Shown: positions 1 to 7,688 of the stretch, in pieces
How positions within the stretch are numbered: the stretch's first letter is position 1
How the letters are laid out: each line of letters begins with the position of its first letter
Source of the DNA: Candidatus Burkholderia verschuerenii
GTDB lineage: Bacteria > Pseudomonadota > Gammaproteobacteria > Burkholderiales > Burkholderiaceae
Length of the DNA stretch: 45,041 bases
Reading direction: 5' to 3'
Assembly (NCBI RefSeq): GCF_001189365.1
Contig: NZ_LFJJ01000019.1
Location: forward strand, 1-45,041
The notes under the pieces: model-generated
Told to the model about the DNA's origin: nothing
Databases searched by the model: none
What the model saw: only the letters and a program-made list of their open reading frames with translations
Position numbers and translations under genes: made by a program

Positions 1-2320
1 AGCGTGTTCGATCGGCGCGACGTTGCAAAAGCGTTGCATCGCTACATCAACGACGACCGCCAAGAATTCCAGAGCGCCTTTGCGAAGGTCATGGCCTCGC
101 CGGCGCTGGTGGAATTGCAGGCTGAGCGACGGGATGACCAAGGCCGCGTTCTGGAACCGACGCGCTACTCGACGCGGGAGATGGTCGGCATCGAGCGCGA
201 TATGGCGATCAGCGCCGATCGCATGGCGGATGACCGGGGCGGTCTGCCGGGGCGCTGGTTCGGTGTCGCCGGCCGGCGCGTTGAGGCGGCGATCGCGGCG
301 CGGCAGCGGGGTGGTTTTGTGCTGGCCGACGAGCAGCGGGCCGCCATTGAGCATGTGACGGGACCGAAGCGGATCGCGGCCGTGGTGGGGCTGGCCGGGG
401 CGGGCAAGAGCACGATGCTCGCGGTGGCACGCGAAGCATGTGAGGCTAAGGGCTATCGCGTCCATGGCGCGGCGCTGGCCGGCAATGCGGCGGAGGGGCT
501 GGAAGAGAGCGCCGGTATCGCATCACGCACGCTGGCCTCGTGGGAACGGGGCTGGGAACGCTGGTTCGACCAGCTCGGGCCGCGCGATGTATTCGTGATC
601 GATGAGGCCGGCATGGTCGGGTCGAAACAGCTTTCCCGGTTCATTCAGGAGGCAGACCGGGCGAGTGCCAAGATCGTGCTGGTGGGCGATCCGGAGCAGT
701 TGCAGCCGATCGGGCCGGGTGCGGCGTTACGGGCCGTGGCGGAGCGCGTCGGCTTCGTGGAGCTGGAAGAAATCCGCCGGCAGCGTGAATGGTGGCAGCG
801 CGAGGCGTCCGTGGACTTTGGACGCCATCGGACGGCCGAAGGGCTGGCTGCCTATGCTGAGCGGGGCGCAATCCGGCTGGAAGAGACGGCCGAGCACGCG
901 CGGGACGCGATCGTGCGCGACGTAGCGGCCGACAATGGAGGCGCGGCCGGACGGCTCGCGCCTGGTGCTCGCGCATCGCCGGGTGGACGTGCAGAACCTC
1001 AACGAGGCGATCCGGGCGGCCCGAAAGGAGCGCGGTGAGCTGGATGGCGAGCGGGTTTACCGCACGACCGAGGGCGAGCGTGCCTTTGCGCCGGGCGACC
1101 GGCTGCTGTTCCGCGAGAACAATCGCGAGCTGGGCGTGAAGAACGGGATGCTGGCGACCGTGGAGCGTGCCGAGGACGGCCGCCTTGGGGTGCGGCTAGA
1201 TTCCGCCAAGGGACCGGGCCATGGCCGCGCTGTGTCGGTCTCCATGGAAGATTACGCGGCGGTGGATCATGGCTATGCCACCACCATCCAAGGCGCAGGG
1301 CGCGACGGTGGACCGGGCCTATGTGCTGGCCTCGGGCACGATGGATCGACACCTGACCTATGTGGCGATGACCCGGCACCGGGACGGCGCGCAGCTCTAT
1401 GCCGGGCGGGACGAATTCAGTGACGTGAGCGCGCTGCCCACGCGCCTGTCGCGCTACCAGGCCAAGGAAACGACGCTCGATTATGACCGGGCGGGGTATG
1501 CTGCCCGGCGGGGTATCGAGAGCGACATCATCGTGCCGACGACCGTGCGCGAACGCCCGGCGCGGGATCGGGCCGCCGAGCATGGGATGGAGCGGCCCGC
1601 TGAGGTTCCGGCGCGCAAGCGCGGCGTCTCCACGCGGGGCATGTTCGACGGGCTGAAGCTGGGGACCGGCCGCGTGATGCTGCCAGAGGCATCACGTGAT
1701 GCGTTTGCTGGCGTCAGGGTGCCGGCGCTGGACGAATGGCGGAGCCACCGCAGCGGGAGGCTCCGGACCTGACCCGTGCCGTGGATCGCTATGCGCGGGC
1801 CTGGACGGACGCGGCGACGATGAGGGCGCAGGACCTTCCCATCCTCGAACACCAGAAGGTCGCCCTGCGCGATGCCGGTGCCGCGTTGGACGTGGACCGG
1901 CCGTGGGCCACGCTGGATCTGTTGACAGCACTCGAGCACGAGCCGGCTACTTACAAGGCGATGACGCAGATGCATGGCCGCGAGCGGACGGCGCAGCTTG
2001 TCGAGGGCATCGCGCATGAGGCGAGGGTGCGGCAAGTGCCGGAGCTGAAAGCCGCGCGCCTGGTGAAGATCTGGAACAGGCTTGAGGCCGAGCGGGAAGG
2101 TTTGCGCGGCTAGGACCAGGCCGAGGCGCGCATGAAGTCCATTGCCGGCGAGCTGAAGCGCGATCCGCAGCTCGAATCCCTGATGCGCAGCCGGCAGCGC
2201 GAGCTGGGCATCGCGCCTGGCTCCGGCCTCGATTGCGTGATGCGTGAACGCGATATCGACCGGGCCATGGAGCGCAGCATCCGGCGCGATCGTGATCGCG
2301 GGCTGGGTATGTCGAGGTAG
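1..2320 (+). pseudogene. traA: Ti-type TraA relaxase/helicase, C-terminal part, broken
   Basis: Helicase part of a TraA-type conjugative relaxase, which nicks oriT and unwinds the transferred strand. Visible are the Walker A motif GLAGAGKST (about 400-430), the Walker B region VIDEAGM (about 600), and the late helicase motifs ending YVAMTRHRDGAQLYAGR (about 1355-1410). The N-terminal relaxase domain is absent. The reading frame is lost at least three times: an extra A near 933, a 2-base loss near 1289 and a shift near 1735. An in-frame TAG follows at 2111-2113, after which recognisable TraA tail sequence (DPQLESLMRSRQ) continues to 2320. If the window is circular, the ORF starting at ATG 44997 reads in frame into position 1. 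It faces oriT and traDG, the usual Ti-type arrangement. It is dead as an enzyme unless the lesions are sequencing errors. Confidence 0.85.
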
Positions 2321-2335
2321 AGACTTGCTGAACGG

Positions 2336-2368
2336 ACAAAATGCAATTACATTATACTTGCGTTTTGT
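2336..2368. promoter_or_regulatory. Inverted repeat upstream of the mazEF-like operon
   Basis: Arms ACAAAATGCAA (2336-2346) and TTGCGTTTTGT (2358-2368) are complementary with one mismatch around an 11-base AT-rich spacer. A possible -35 TTACAT (2347) and -10 TATATC (2370) lie in and beside it, only about 12 bases before the antitoxin ATG. Type II toxin-antitoxin operons are normally autorepressed at such a dyad; that role here is inferred. Confidence 0.5.
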
Positions 2369-2386
2369 ATATATCAAGAGGCGGCC

Positions 2387-2689
2387 ATGCCGAGGACGAG
2401 TCAGCATCCCAAGGGCGAGACTTTCAATTTTCGGATCGATCCGGCCTTGAAGGCCGCTTTCACGGCCGCGACCGAGGCCGACGACAAGCCGGCCGCACAA
2501 GTCCTACGGGATTTTATGCTGACCTATGTGAAGCAGAAGGAAGGCCGAGCCTTCGCGGCCGAAGCTCACCGGCAGTCGCTCGCCATCGCGGCGCGTAGCC
2601 GTGAGCCCGGCAGCGACGATCACGCCTCACTCAGGGAGCTTGAGGCCCTGGTCGATGAGGATGACTTCGCGGACGAGTGGAAGGCATGA
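2387..2689 (+). CDS. RHH-type antitoxin of a mazEF/pemIK-like pair
   Basis: 100-aa protein whose N-terminal half (residues about 10-48, FNFRIDPALKAAF...RDFMLTYV) fits a ribbon-helix-helix DNA-binding fold, followed by an acidic C-terminal tail (EALVDEDDFADEW) typical of the toxin-neutralising part of antitoxins. Its stop overlaps the toxin start as ATGA (2686-2689), giving translational coupling. It should bind the inverted repeat at 2336-2368 and neutralise the toxin. The RHH assignment is by pattern only; the pairing with a MazF-like toxin is firm from position. Confidence 0.75.
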   Translation: MPRTSQHPKGETFNFRIDPALKAAFTAATEADDKPAAQVLRDFMLTYVKQKEGRAFAAEAHRQSLAIAARSREPGSDDHASLRELEALVDEDDFADEWKA

Positions 2690-3021
2690 AGCGTGGCGAT
2701 CTGGTGACGATCTCGGTCTCAGGTGACTATGGGAAGCCGCGTCCGGCGCTGGTGGTGCAGGCCGATGTATTCGCGGTCCTGCCGTCCGTCACGGTTCTGC
2801 AACTGACCAGTGAAATTCACGACGAGCACCTGGTCCGCATCACCGTCCAGCCGTCCGCCGGCAATTGTCTGCGCAAACCCTCGCAAGTGATGATCGACCG
2901 GGCGATGACGGTGCCGTGCACGAAAGTGGGGCCGGTCTTCGGCCGGCTCGACGATACGGGAATGCTCACCGTGAGCCGGGCGCTGGTGTGGTTTTTTGGA
3001 CTCGACGGATTAGCGGCATGA
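2686..3021 (+). CDS. MazF/PemK-family endoribonuclease toxin
   Basis: 111-aa protein with the MazF/PemK beginning KRGDLVTISVSGDYGKPRPA, in which a basic N-terminus leads into the G-KPRPA loop of the active site, and the typical late segment KPSQVMIDRAMTVP. Members cut mRNA and stop growth until the antitoxin binds them. Start ATG 2686 overlaps the antitoxin stop and its own TGA (3019-3021) overlaps the next ATG (3018), so three genes are coupled. The length is normal for the family and no lesion is visible, so it is probably active and stabilises the plasmid. Confidence 0.85.
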   Translation: MKRGDLVTISVSGDYGKPRPALVVQADVFAVLPSVTVLQLTSEIHDEHLVRITVQPSAGNCLRKPSQVMIDRAMTVPCTKVGPVFGRLDDTGMLTVSRALVWFFGLDGLAA

Positions 3022-3704
3022 CGGAGGACATCCACGACCCGGCTTCCGATCCCGCCCAAGCGTTCGAGGATTTGCGGGCTGAAGTATCGGTGATGCGGCT
3101 GGCTGTGGAGGCGCTACCCGGCGCGTGGGAAGACAGCCAGCCGCCGAATTACAGCCCCGATCTCGGGCGCATCGCCAAGGGCCTGGCTGTCGTCGCCGCC
3201 CAGCTCGATGCCATCAACAAGCATCCCGCACTCACGATGACGCCGGAGCAACACCGGCAGACTATCGCTCAGGCAGGCAATGGGCTGATGCGCGAGGCGG
3301 GCCAGAAGCTCGACCGGGCGATCCAGGACGCGAAGCGCGAACGTCAGCAGCTCATCAACCTGATCGGCACGGCACGCCGGCAGGATGAGCAACGCAACTG
3401 GCTGATCTGGATGGGTCTTGCGGTCTTCGTCGTCGCGTTGCTGCTGTCACCGTTTCTCTATGCGGCGCTGCCTTTTGGGTTGAATGGCCACGTTGCAGCC
3501 CTGGTCATGAATACCGATCGCTGGGATGCTGGTCAGGCCTTGATGAAGGCCAGTAGCCCCGATGGGTGGAACAGCGCGGTCAACGCCTGGAACCTCGTGC
3601 GGGCCAATCAGAAGGAGATTGCCGCGTGCGGCGAGGAAGCGGCCAAGTCAAAGAAGGATCAGCGTTGCGCGATCACCGTGCCGGCGAACGGGCAGGTCAA
3701 TTGA
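3018..3704 (+). CDS. DUF6118-type membrane protein
   Basis: 228-aa protein recognised from its opening (AQAFEDLRAEVSVMRLAVE) as a DUF6118-type plasmid protein; function unknown. The N-terminal half is helical and charged, with a likely coiled coil (about residues 85-130). One strong membrane segment follows (WMGLAVFVVALLLSPFLYAA, about 133-155), then a short soluble tail with two cysteines (AACGEEAAKSKKDQRC). The start codon overlaps the MazF stop as ATGA, so it is translated as the third gene of the toxin-antitoxin operon. Whether it acts with the toxin is unknown. Confidence 0.7.
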   Translation: MTEDIHDPASDPAQAFEDLRAEVSVMRLAVEALPGAWEDSQPPNYSPDLGRIAKGLAVVAAQLDAINKHPALTMTPEQHRQTIAQAGNGLMREAGQKLDRAIQDAKRERQQLINLIGTARRQDEQRNWLIWMGLAVFVVALLLSPFLYAALPFGLNGHVAALVMNTDRWDAGQALMKASSPDGWNSAVNAWNLVRANQKEIAACGEEAAKSKKDQRCAITVPANGQVN

Positions 3705-3936
3705 GATGGACAGGTCCGCCCAAGATTATCCAAATCGCAGGATAACAATGCAAAACTCATCGAAGACGCAGGAGGTCATCCGTGAATTCTATTACTAGCG
3801 AACGACTCGGTGAGTAAGCCTGGAAATCTGGCGTGGATAAGCGACACTTTTCTAAAACAGTATTGCCAGTCTTCGGGGTTGAGGAGCACAAAACCGAAAA
3901 CCCATGTAAGTAATGGATGCGTGATGGTGCATGCAT
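3705..3936. other. Intergenic, no gene recognised
   Basis: Stretch between the DUF6118 gene and the res site. Only short unsupported reading frames are present. It is less GC-rich than its neighbours and appears to be leftover sequence at a recombination junction. I see no RNA gene in it. Confidence 0.5.
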
Positions 3937-4060
3937 GTGTCGCGTAAACGAACCCGCGACACTTCCCCCCCTCCCCGCAAAGCCCCGGCCCGCTTAGGTT
4001 TCTCTTGTCGCATATCTTTGTCGCGAATAGTAGAATACTTGCGACATGATTCGCGACATG
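3937..4060. promoter_or_regulatory. res: Candidate res site for the adjacent serine resolvase
   Basis: Three dyads built on GTCGC/GCGAC sit immediately before the resolvase gene. They are GTGTCGCG (3937-3944) facing CGCGACAC (3955-3962), two direct TTGTCGC (4005 and 4018), and two direct GCGACATG (4041 and 4053) that face them. Spacing and position match a Tn3-type resolution site with several resolvase-binding subsites that overlaps the resolvase promoter. The assignment rests on repeat structure and location. Confidence 0.55.
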
Positions 4061-4067
4061 TAAGACC

Positions 4068-4497
4068 ATGCCCAAGAAGCCTCCCGCTGGCCCGTCGATT
4101 GGCTATGCCCGGGTGTCCACCCAAGGCCAGGACCTCGCCAAACAGCGGGCTACGTTGCGCGAAGCCGGCTGCACCCGGATTTTTGAGGAAAAGGTCAGCG
4201 GCGCGAAGCGTGACCGGCCCGAGCTGGGGCGGTTGCTCGATCATCTACGCGCCGGCGACGTGGTGACGGTCACGTGCCTGGATCGCCTGGCCCGCTCCAC
4301 CCGCGACCTGTTGTAGATCGCCGAGCGCATCAAGGAGGCCGGCGCGGGCCTGCGCTCGCTTGCCAACCGTGGGCCGATACCACGACGCCGGCCTGGCGCA
4401 TGGTGGTGACCGTGTTCGCCGGCATGGCCGACTTCTAGCGATCCCTGATTGTGGAGCGCACCAGCGCCGGCCGGATCGCTGCCAAGGCGCGTGGAGT
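4068..4497 (+). pseudogene. Tn3-family serine resolvase, inactivated
   Basis: Begins as a standard serine recombinase: IGYARVSTQGQDL carries the catalytic serine, followed by LDRLARSTRDLL. It is broken by an in-frame TAG at 4314-4316, a one-base shift near 4368 and a second TAG at 4436-4438. Reading through these gives the expected WADTTTPAWRMVVTVFAGMADF and RSLIVERTSAGRIAAKARG, so this is a decayed gene and not a short functional one. The C-terminal HTH is missing and homology stops about 80 bases before the first CTTGCAC palindrome. The intact resolvase at 18.5 kb could act in trans only if it recognises this res site. Confidence 0.85.
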
Positions 4498-4575
4498 GCG
4501 GTTTTGGCCTCCCACTTGGATTTTGTCCGCCGTTTGTAAGACCGAACTCGCGTATCCGTGTCGGAACATCGAAGT

Positions 4576-4590
4576 CTTGCATCGTGCAAG
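4576..4590. promoter_or_regulatory. CTTGCAC-S-GTGCAAG palindrome, site 1 (one arm mismatch)
   Basis: CTTGCATCGTGCAAG, one base off the 15-bp consensus. It lies 12 bases beyond the stop of the HTH gene at 4603-4830 and is the left-most member of the 14-site family. Confidence 0.7.
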
Positions 4591-4602
4591 GGTGCGCGCT
4601 CG

Positions 4603-4830
4603 CTATGCGAGGATTTTGAGGCCGCGATTGCGAACCAAGGTTAGCAGAACAAGTGCGGCGCCGCTGGCTCGCATCTTGCTAGCCTCCCAGCGCTGAACCG
4701 AGCACTTGTGCACCACAAGCGCATCAGCAAATGCCGCTTGGCTCAAACCGCTCTCCTGACGCATCCGCCGGACTTCGACGGCCTCGATCGGCGGATAGAA
4801 GATTTCTGGGTCTCGATCTGTCTCCATCAT
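4603..4830 (-). CDS. Small XRE-type HTH protein, third gene of a TacAT operon
   Basis: 75-aa protein with a helix-turn-helix in the segment VRRMRQESGLSQAAFADALV followed by VQRWEASKMRASGAALVLL, the layout of HigA/XRE-like antitoxin regulators. The start ATG overlaps the GNAT toxin stop (ATGA at 4827-4830), making a DUF1778-GNAT-XRE three-gene operon. It may be an extra transcriptional regulator of the module or the leftover antitoxin of another pair. No separate toxin partner is visible next to it. Confidence 0.65.
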   Translation of the reverse strand: MMETDRDPEIFYPPIEAVEVRRMRQESGLSQAAFADALVVHKCSVQRWEASKMRASGAALVLLTLVRNRGLKILA

Positions 4831-5363
4831 GCTCGCGTCTCTCTTGCCGCCGTGGCGAACAGCTTCTCGATTTCCGCCATCGGCTTGAACAGGCGGTTGG
4901 CTTGGTCGGGTAGTCGCAGAAACTCGTGCCGTTCATAGAACGAGATCGCGGCATCATCCTTGGCGTCCACCACGACCGCCAGCGAGGCCGTCTCGCTCCG
5001 CAGGCATCGCCGCAGCGCATCGAGCAGGAGGACCGTTCCCAGCCCCCTGCCCAGCTGTCCGGCATCGACCGCGAGCCTGCCGAGCAATGTGGCCGGCAGG
5101 ACCGGATAGCGCGGCAGCTTCTTCACGAAGGCTGGCGGTAACTCCGCCGCTTGGAGTGCCGTGTTCGACAGTGTGTAGAAGCCGATGACGTTGAGCGATG
5201 GCGGCTCCGCCAGCACATAGGGAGCCGCCACGCGACGGCGCGCGTCCTGGCCGGCCTGCGATTGGAGGTAGCGGTCGAGCGCCTCGACTCCGCAGGAGAA
5301 GCCGGAACGATCATGGCGCGCGGTGTCGAGAAGCTCGATTATTGGCCTTCCGTCGATACTCAC
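4827..5363 (-). CDS. GNAT acetyltransferase toxin (TacT-like), copy 1
   Basis: 178-aa protein of the TacT/AtaT-like group, which acetylates aminoacyl-tRNA and blocks translation. Features seen are the N-terminal FSCGVEALDRYLQSQA segment, GFYTLSNTAL in the middle, and the acetyl-CoA loop region LGRGLGTVLLLDALRRC with VVDAKDDAAISFYERHEF after it. It starts at GTG 5363, two bases after the DUF1778 antitoxin stop, and overlaps the HTH gene downstream. It is intact. It is clearly more diverged from the other two GNAT copies in this window than those are from each other. Confidence 0.8.
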   Translation of the reverse strand: MSIDGRPIIELLDTARHDRSGFSCGVEALDRYLQSQAGQDARRRVAAPYVLAEPPSLNVIGFYTLSNTALQAAELPPAFVKKLPRYPVLPATLLGRLAVDAGQLGRGLGTVLLLDALRRCLRSETASLAVVVDAKDDAAISFYERHEFLRLPDQANRLFKPMAEIEKLFATAARETRA

Positions 5364-5365
5364 GC

Positions 5366-5683
5366 CTATTGGTCGCCGATTAGCGTCGTATAGGCTGCCA
5401 CACGCTCACGCATCCGCGCGCTGGGTTCGCGCGGGTTGAGGAGCGCTTCCACGAACGCCTGCGAATCCCTGACGCTGAGCTGGATGACCTCATGCTCGGC
5501 GATGGCGCGTTTGGCCGCGTCCTGAACGCTGGTCAGCACGAAATCGGTGATGCTGCGGCCTTCGAGCGCCGCAGCATGTTCGATGATGGCCTTTTGCTCC
5601 GCCGTCACGCGGGCTTCCAGACGCTCAGCTCGCCGGCGCGCGGTCGTGGCGCTTGCCTGTCTTTGTGCATGGGCCATAGCCAT
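5366..5683 (-). CDS. DUF1778 antitoxin (TacA-like), copy 1
   Basis: RHH antitoxin that binds its own promoter and wraps the GNAT toxin. Motifs: RLEARVTAEQKAIIEHAAAL and SITDFVLTSVQDAAKRAI in the RHH half, then IQLSVRDSQAFVEALLNP for toxin binding. Two ATGs are possible, 5683 and 5677. The AAGGAG upstream is best spaced for the second, so the true protein may begin MAHAQRQ. An imperfect dyad around 5700-5727 upstream could be its operator. Confidence 0.8.
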   Translation of the reverse strand: MAMAHAQRQASATTARRRAERLEARVTAEQKAIIEHAAALEGRSITDFVLTSVQDAAKRAIAEHEVIQLSVRDSQAFVEALLNPREPSARMRERVAAYTTLIGDQ

Positions 5684-5759
5684 ATCTCCTTGTTCGCATA
5701 ATGTACGGCCAAATGCCGGTCATTTCAAGGCATGCATGGAGCGCTGCTGTCGGCGCCTG

Positions 5760-6090
5760 CCGCTGCGCGGCACCGCGGCTCTATTCGCTTCGCTCACCGA
5801 GCCCGAACGCGGTCTCGGCCTGCCGGTGACGATCCACTGGCAGGGGCGAGATCCGGCTGCGCTGATCTCGCCCAGGTCCATGCCGGCGCGGCCGCGCCTT
5901 GAGCGTTTAAATGAGGTTTCGACCCCATAAACACAGCAAGGGCGACCAGGCCGGCCGTGGCTCGCTCGCTGCGCTCCATGCGCCAGCACCACCCGGCCAG
6001 CTCGTCCTTGCCCCCCTCGCCCCCCGCTGTTCGCCACGAGGCAAGGTTGCAGGCGGGGCCTGCACCCGTGCAGTCAAGGAAGGAAGAAAA
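5760..6090 (+). repeat. Structured GC-rich leader, copy A (inverted relative to copy B at 16.25-16.6 kb)
   Basis: About 330 bases without a credible gene. It matches the reverse complement of 16254-16600 in long blocks, for example GGTGACGATCCACTGGC and CGCTGTTCGC.ACGAGGCA. It contains a 10-bp-arm hairpin (GGGCGAGATC 5844-5853 with GATCTCGCCC 5864-5873) and a 14-bp palindrome GGCGCGGCCGCGCC (5885-5898). Copy B has hairpins at the same places but with other sequences. Both copies lie directly before a start codon (cynS fragment here, ssb there). It may be a structured mRNA leader or a single-strand promoter/initiation element; the role is inferred. Confidence 0.6.
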
Positions 6091-6091
6091 G

Positions 6092-6532
6092 ATGACCAAT
6101 GTCGCACGCGACGAGCTGGGCGAGCTGCTGATCGGCAAGGGCTTTGTCCCGAACTGGACGATCTATCGCTTCTACGAGATGATCCAGGTCTACGGGACGA
6201 CCTTGAAATCGATCGTGCACGAGGATTTCGGCGATGGCATCATCAGCGCGATCAACTTCAAGCTGAAGGTCGAGAAGCAGGACGATCCCGAAGGCGGCCA
6301 TCGGTGCGTCATCACGCTGGACGGCAAGTATCTCCCGACGAACGGATGCTTCCGGATCTCTGGAAGCACCGTCCAACCTATGTATGGGATGATCTCAGCG
6401 CCGCGCTGGGCTCGGCAGCGAACCCGCACACTTGCACGGTGCAAGACTTTCGATGTCCGGCCGCCGATAACAGGCGCTGTAAAATCGATGCGGATTCTGC
6501 TGCTTGCGGTCACACAATCAGGTGTTGATTAG
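6092..6532 (+). pseudogene. Chimeric fragment of cyanate hydratase (cyanase)
   Basis: Residues about 22-85 match the C-terminal catalytic domain of cyanase Cyn[30 protein letters not shown] and [10 protein letters not shown]. This includes the Arg and Glu of YRFYE and the Ser of IISAI that line the active site. The N-terminal HTH-like domain is missing and is replaced by about 20 unrelated residues. The normal end after GKYLPT is lost, so the frame runs on through the palindrome at 6431 to a TGA at 6530-6532. Cyanase needs its N-terminal domain to form the decamer, so activity is unlikely. It starts at ATG 6092 with GGAAG upstream, behind the structured leader. Confidence 0.7.
6431..6445. promoter_or_regulatory. 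CTTGCAC-S-GTGCAAG palindrome, site 2 (perfect)
   Basis: Perfect 15-mer with central G. It lies inside the run-on 3' part of the cyanase fragment, about 85 bases from the stop of the second GNAT gene. It is not at a promoter of any visible gene. Confidence 0.85.
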
Positions 6533-7056
6533 AGAAGGCCATTGGCCTTGAGGTCAGCGGCAAAGTCCGAGAGTCGCAAGACAAGCGTCAGCGGCCGGCC
6601 TTCAAGCGGCTCGGACCCGTAGCCCTCATACCATCGGGCCGCACGCTCGTTTTTGGCGTCGATAATCAGGAGCACACCCCCTGTCTCGGACGCGACCCGC
6701 AAGCAACGCAGCACTGCCGCCACCAAGAGCTGACCGCCCAAACCCTGTCACGCCACAGTGACATCGGTTGCAATCCGCGCCAGCTTGAAGCCTGACACCT
6801 CGTGTTGGGCCAGGCCCCTCGTCATCGTCGTCGGCACATCCTCGCGCGCGAGGGCTGACGGAGTAACGGTGTAGAAGCCCAAGACGCGATTGGGCGTGGC
6901 AATGTCGATCGCGCAATAGGTTTTCGACGCGTTCTGTTCATGGCTCTGACGCGCGTAGCGCTGGAAAAAGTCGTTCATCGCCGCGTCGCCACAATCGAAC
7001 GACTGACGATCATGCGATTTCGAGACGGCTTCCTGTTTCCAGCCAGGTAACGTCAT
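6529..7056 (-). pseudogene. GNAT acetyltransferase toxin (TacT-like), copy 2, nonsense mutation
   Basis: Very similar to copy 3 at 16642-17169: both have SKTHDRQSFDCGDAAMNDF-type openings (here SKSHDRQSFDCGDAAM), FYTVTPSAL and LARIATDV. The frame is continuous over 175 codons except for TGA at 6748-6750 (codon 103), where copy 3 has the glycine before QGLGG. The stop removes the acetyl-CoA-binding loop, so the toxin is inactive. The ATG overlaps the antitoxin stop (ATGA, 7053-7056). A surviving antitoxin beside a dead toxin is the expected direction of decay. Confidence 0.85.
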
Positions 7057-7334
7057 ATGTTGTCGGGCAACGCTACGATTGCCGCGCGCACCTTCGCGTT
7101 CAGCGGCCTCGGCGGGCTATCCAACAGTTCCAGCACGCGCGCGTAATCGCGCGCCGACACGCGAACCACCTCGGCCGCCTCAATGACAGCTTCGGCCTCG
7201 CGCAACGCGGTCTGCGTCACGAAGTTGGTCAGGTCTGTGTTACGCAACGCAGCAGCGCGCACGATCTTGGCCTTAGTCTCCGGCGAAACACGCAGATTCA
7301 TGCGCTTGTTGTCATCTATGGCAGCTCTGGGCAT
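7053..7334 (-). CDS. DUF1778 antitoxin (TacA-like), copy 2
   Basis: 93-aa RHH antitoxin starting MPRAAIDDNKRMNLRVSP. The ATG at 7334 is preferred because GAGGAA sits at good spacing and copy 3 begins at the same residue. RHH part: MNLRVSPETKAKIVRAAALR; toxin-binding part: VVRVSARDYARVLELLDSPP. Intact although its toxin partner is dead. It could still neutralise the near-identical toxin of copy 3. Confidence 0.8.
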   Translation of the reverse strand: MPRAAIDDNKRMNLRVSPETKAKIVRAAALRNTDLTNFVTQTALREAEAVIEAAEVVRVSARDYARVLELLDSPPRPLNAKVRAAIVALPDNI

Positions 7335-7353
7335 CTCCGCTTCCTCAACAATC

Positions 7354-7372
7354 GTACACATTCAAAATGTAC
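7354..7372. promoter_or_regulatory. Operator-like dyad of DUF1778-GNAT copy 2
   Basis: 19-bp element, GTACA at one end and TGTAC at the other with TTCAAA in the centre, 20 bases before the antitoxin ATG. A closely related 19-mer occurs at the same distance before copy 3 (17461-17479). Autoregulation by the RHH antitoxin is inferred. Confidence 0.55.
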
Positions 7373-7434
7373 CCGAAATTACCTGCCGTTGCAAGAGCGT
7401 GCGCTTTGATGGCGTACACGGCACAGCCAAACAC

Positions 7435-7449
7435 TTTGCACGGTGCAAG
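7435..7449. promoter_or_regulatory. CTTGCAC-S-GTGCAAG palindrome, site 3
   Basis: TTTGCACGGTGCAAG: the 13-bp core is perfect, only the outermost base differs. About 100 bases upstream of the DUF1778 copy 2 start and about 65 bases before the small-RNA promoter. Confidence 0.8.
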
Positions 7450-7513
7450 ACTCCATTCGAGGGCTCGCACGAACGGCCCTGTAACTCCGCGTAGATTCTG
7501 CTATATTTGCCCG

Positions 7514-7582
7514 TGTTCCGGTTCATGCATGGGCCGGCGCACCATTCGAGGCCCGAAGGGTTGCCGCCCTTCGGGCCTTTTT
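7514..7582 (+). ncRNA. Candidate small RNA, copy A
   Basis: A promoter-like pair CTGTAA (7479-7484) and extended -10 TGC-TATATT (7502-7507) with 17-bp spacing precedes about 70 bases ending in a strong intrinsic terminator: GGCCCGAAGGG (7550-7560), loop TTGCCG, CCCTTCGGGCC (7567-7577), then five T. The same arrangement exists at 21300-21367 after repC, where the -35, the -10 and the hairpin are kept but the spacer between the boxes has diverged. That pattern argues for a real transcription unit. It could alternatively be only the terminator of an upstream transcript. Confidence 0.5.
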
Positions 7583-7595
7583 CGTGCCAGGCGGG

Positions 7596-7688
7596 TCAAT
7601 GCGGCTTCACTTTCAGGCCATCGGCGAGGCCGAATAGCGTGTGATCAAGCCGCAGCTCGCCGCGCTCGTGCAGCTCGACCAGCCGCCC
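7596..7688 (-). pseudogene. 3'-terminal scar of a second repC gene
   Basis: On the minus strand this encodes RLVELHERGELRLDHTLFGL and ends ADGLKVKPH-stop. This matches the last residues of the RepC at 21376-22698 (RMVELHETGELRLDRTLFGL...ADGLKGTAH). Only about 30 codons remain. Together with the adjacent small-RNA region it is a copy of the repC 3' end and shows that a second RepC backbone once recombined here. Confidence 0.75.
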
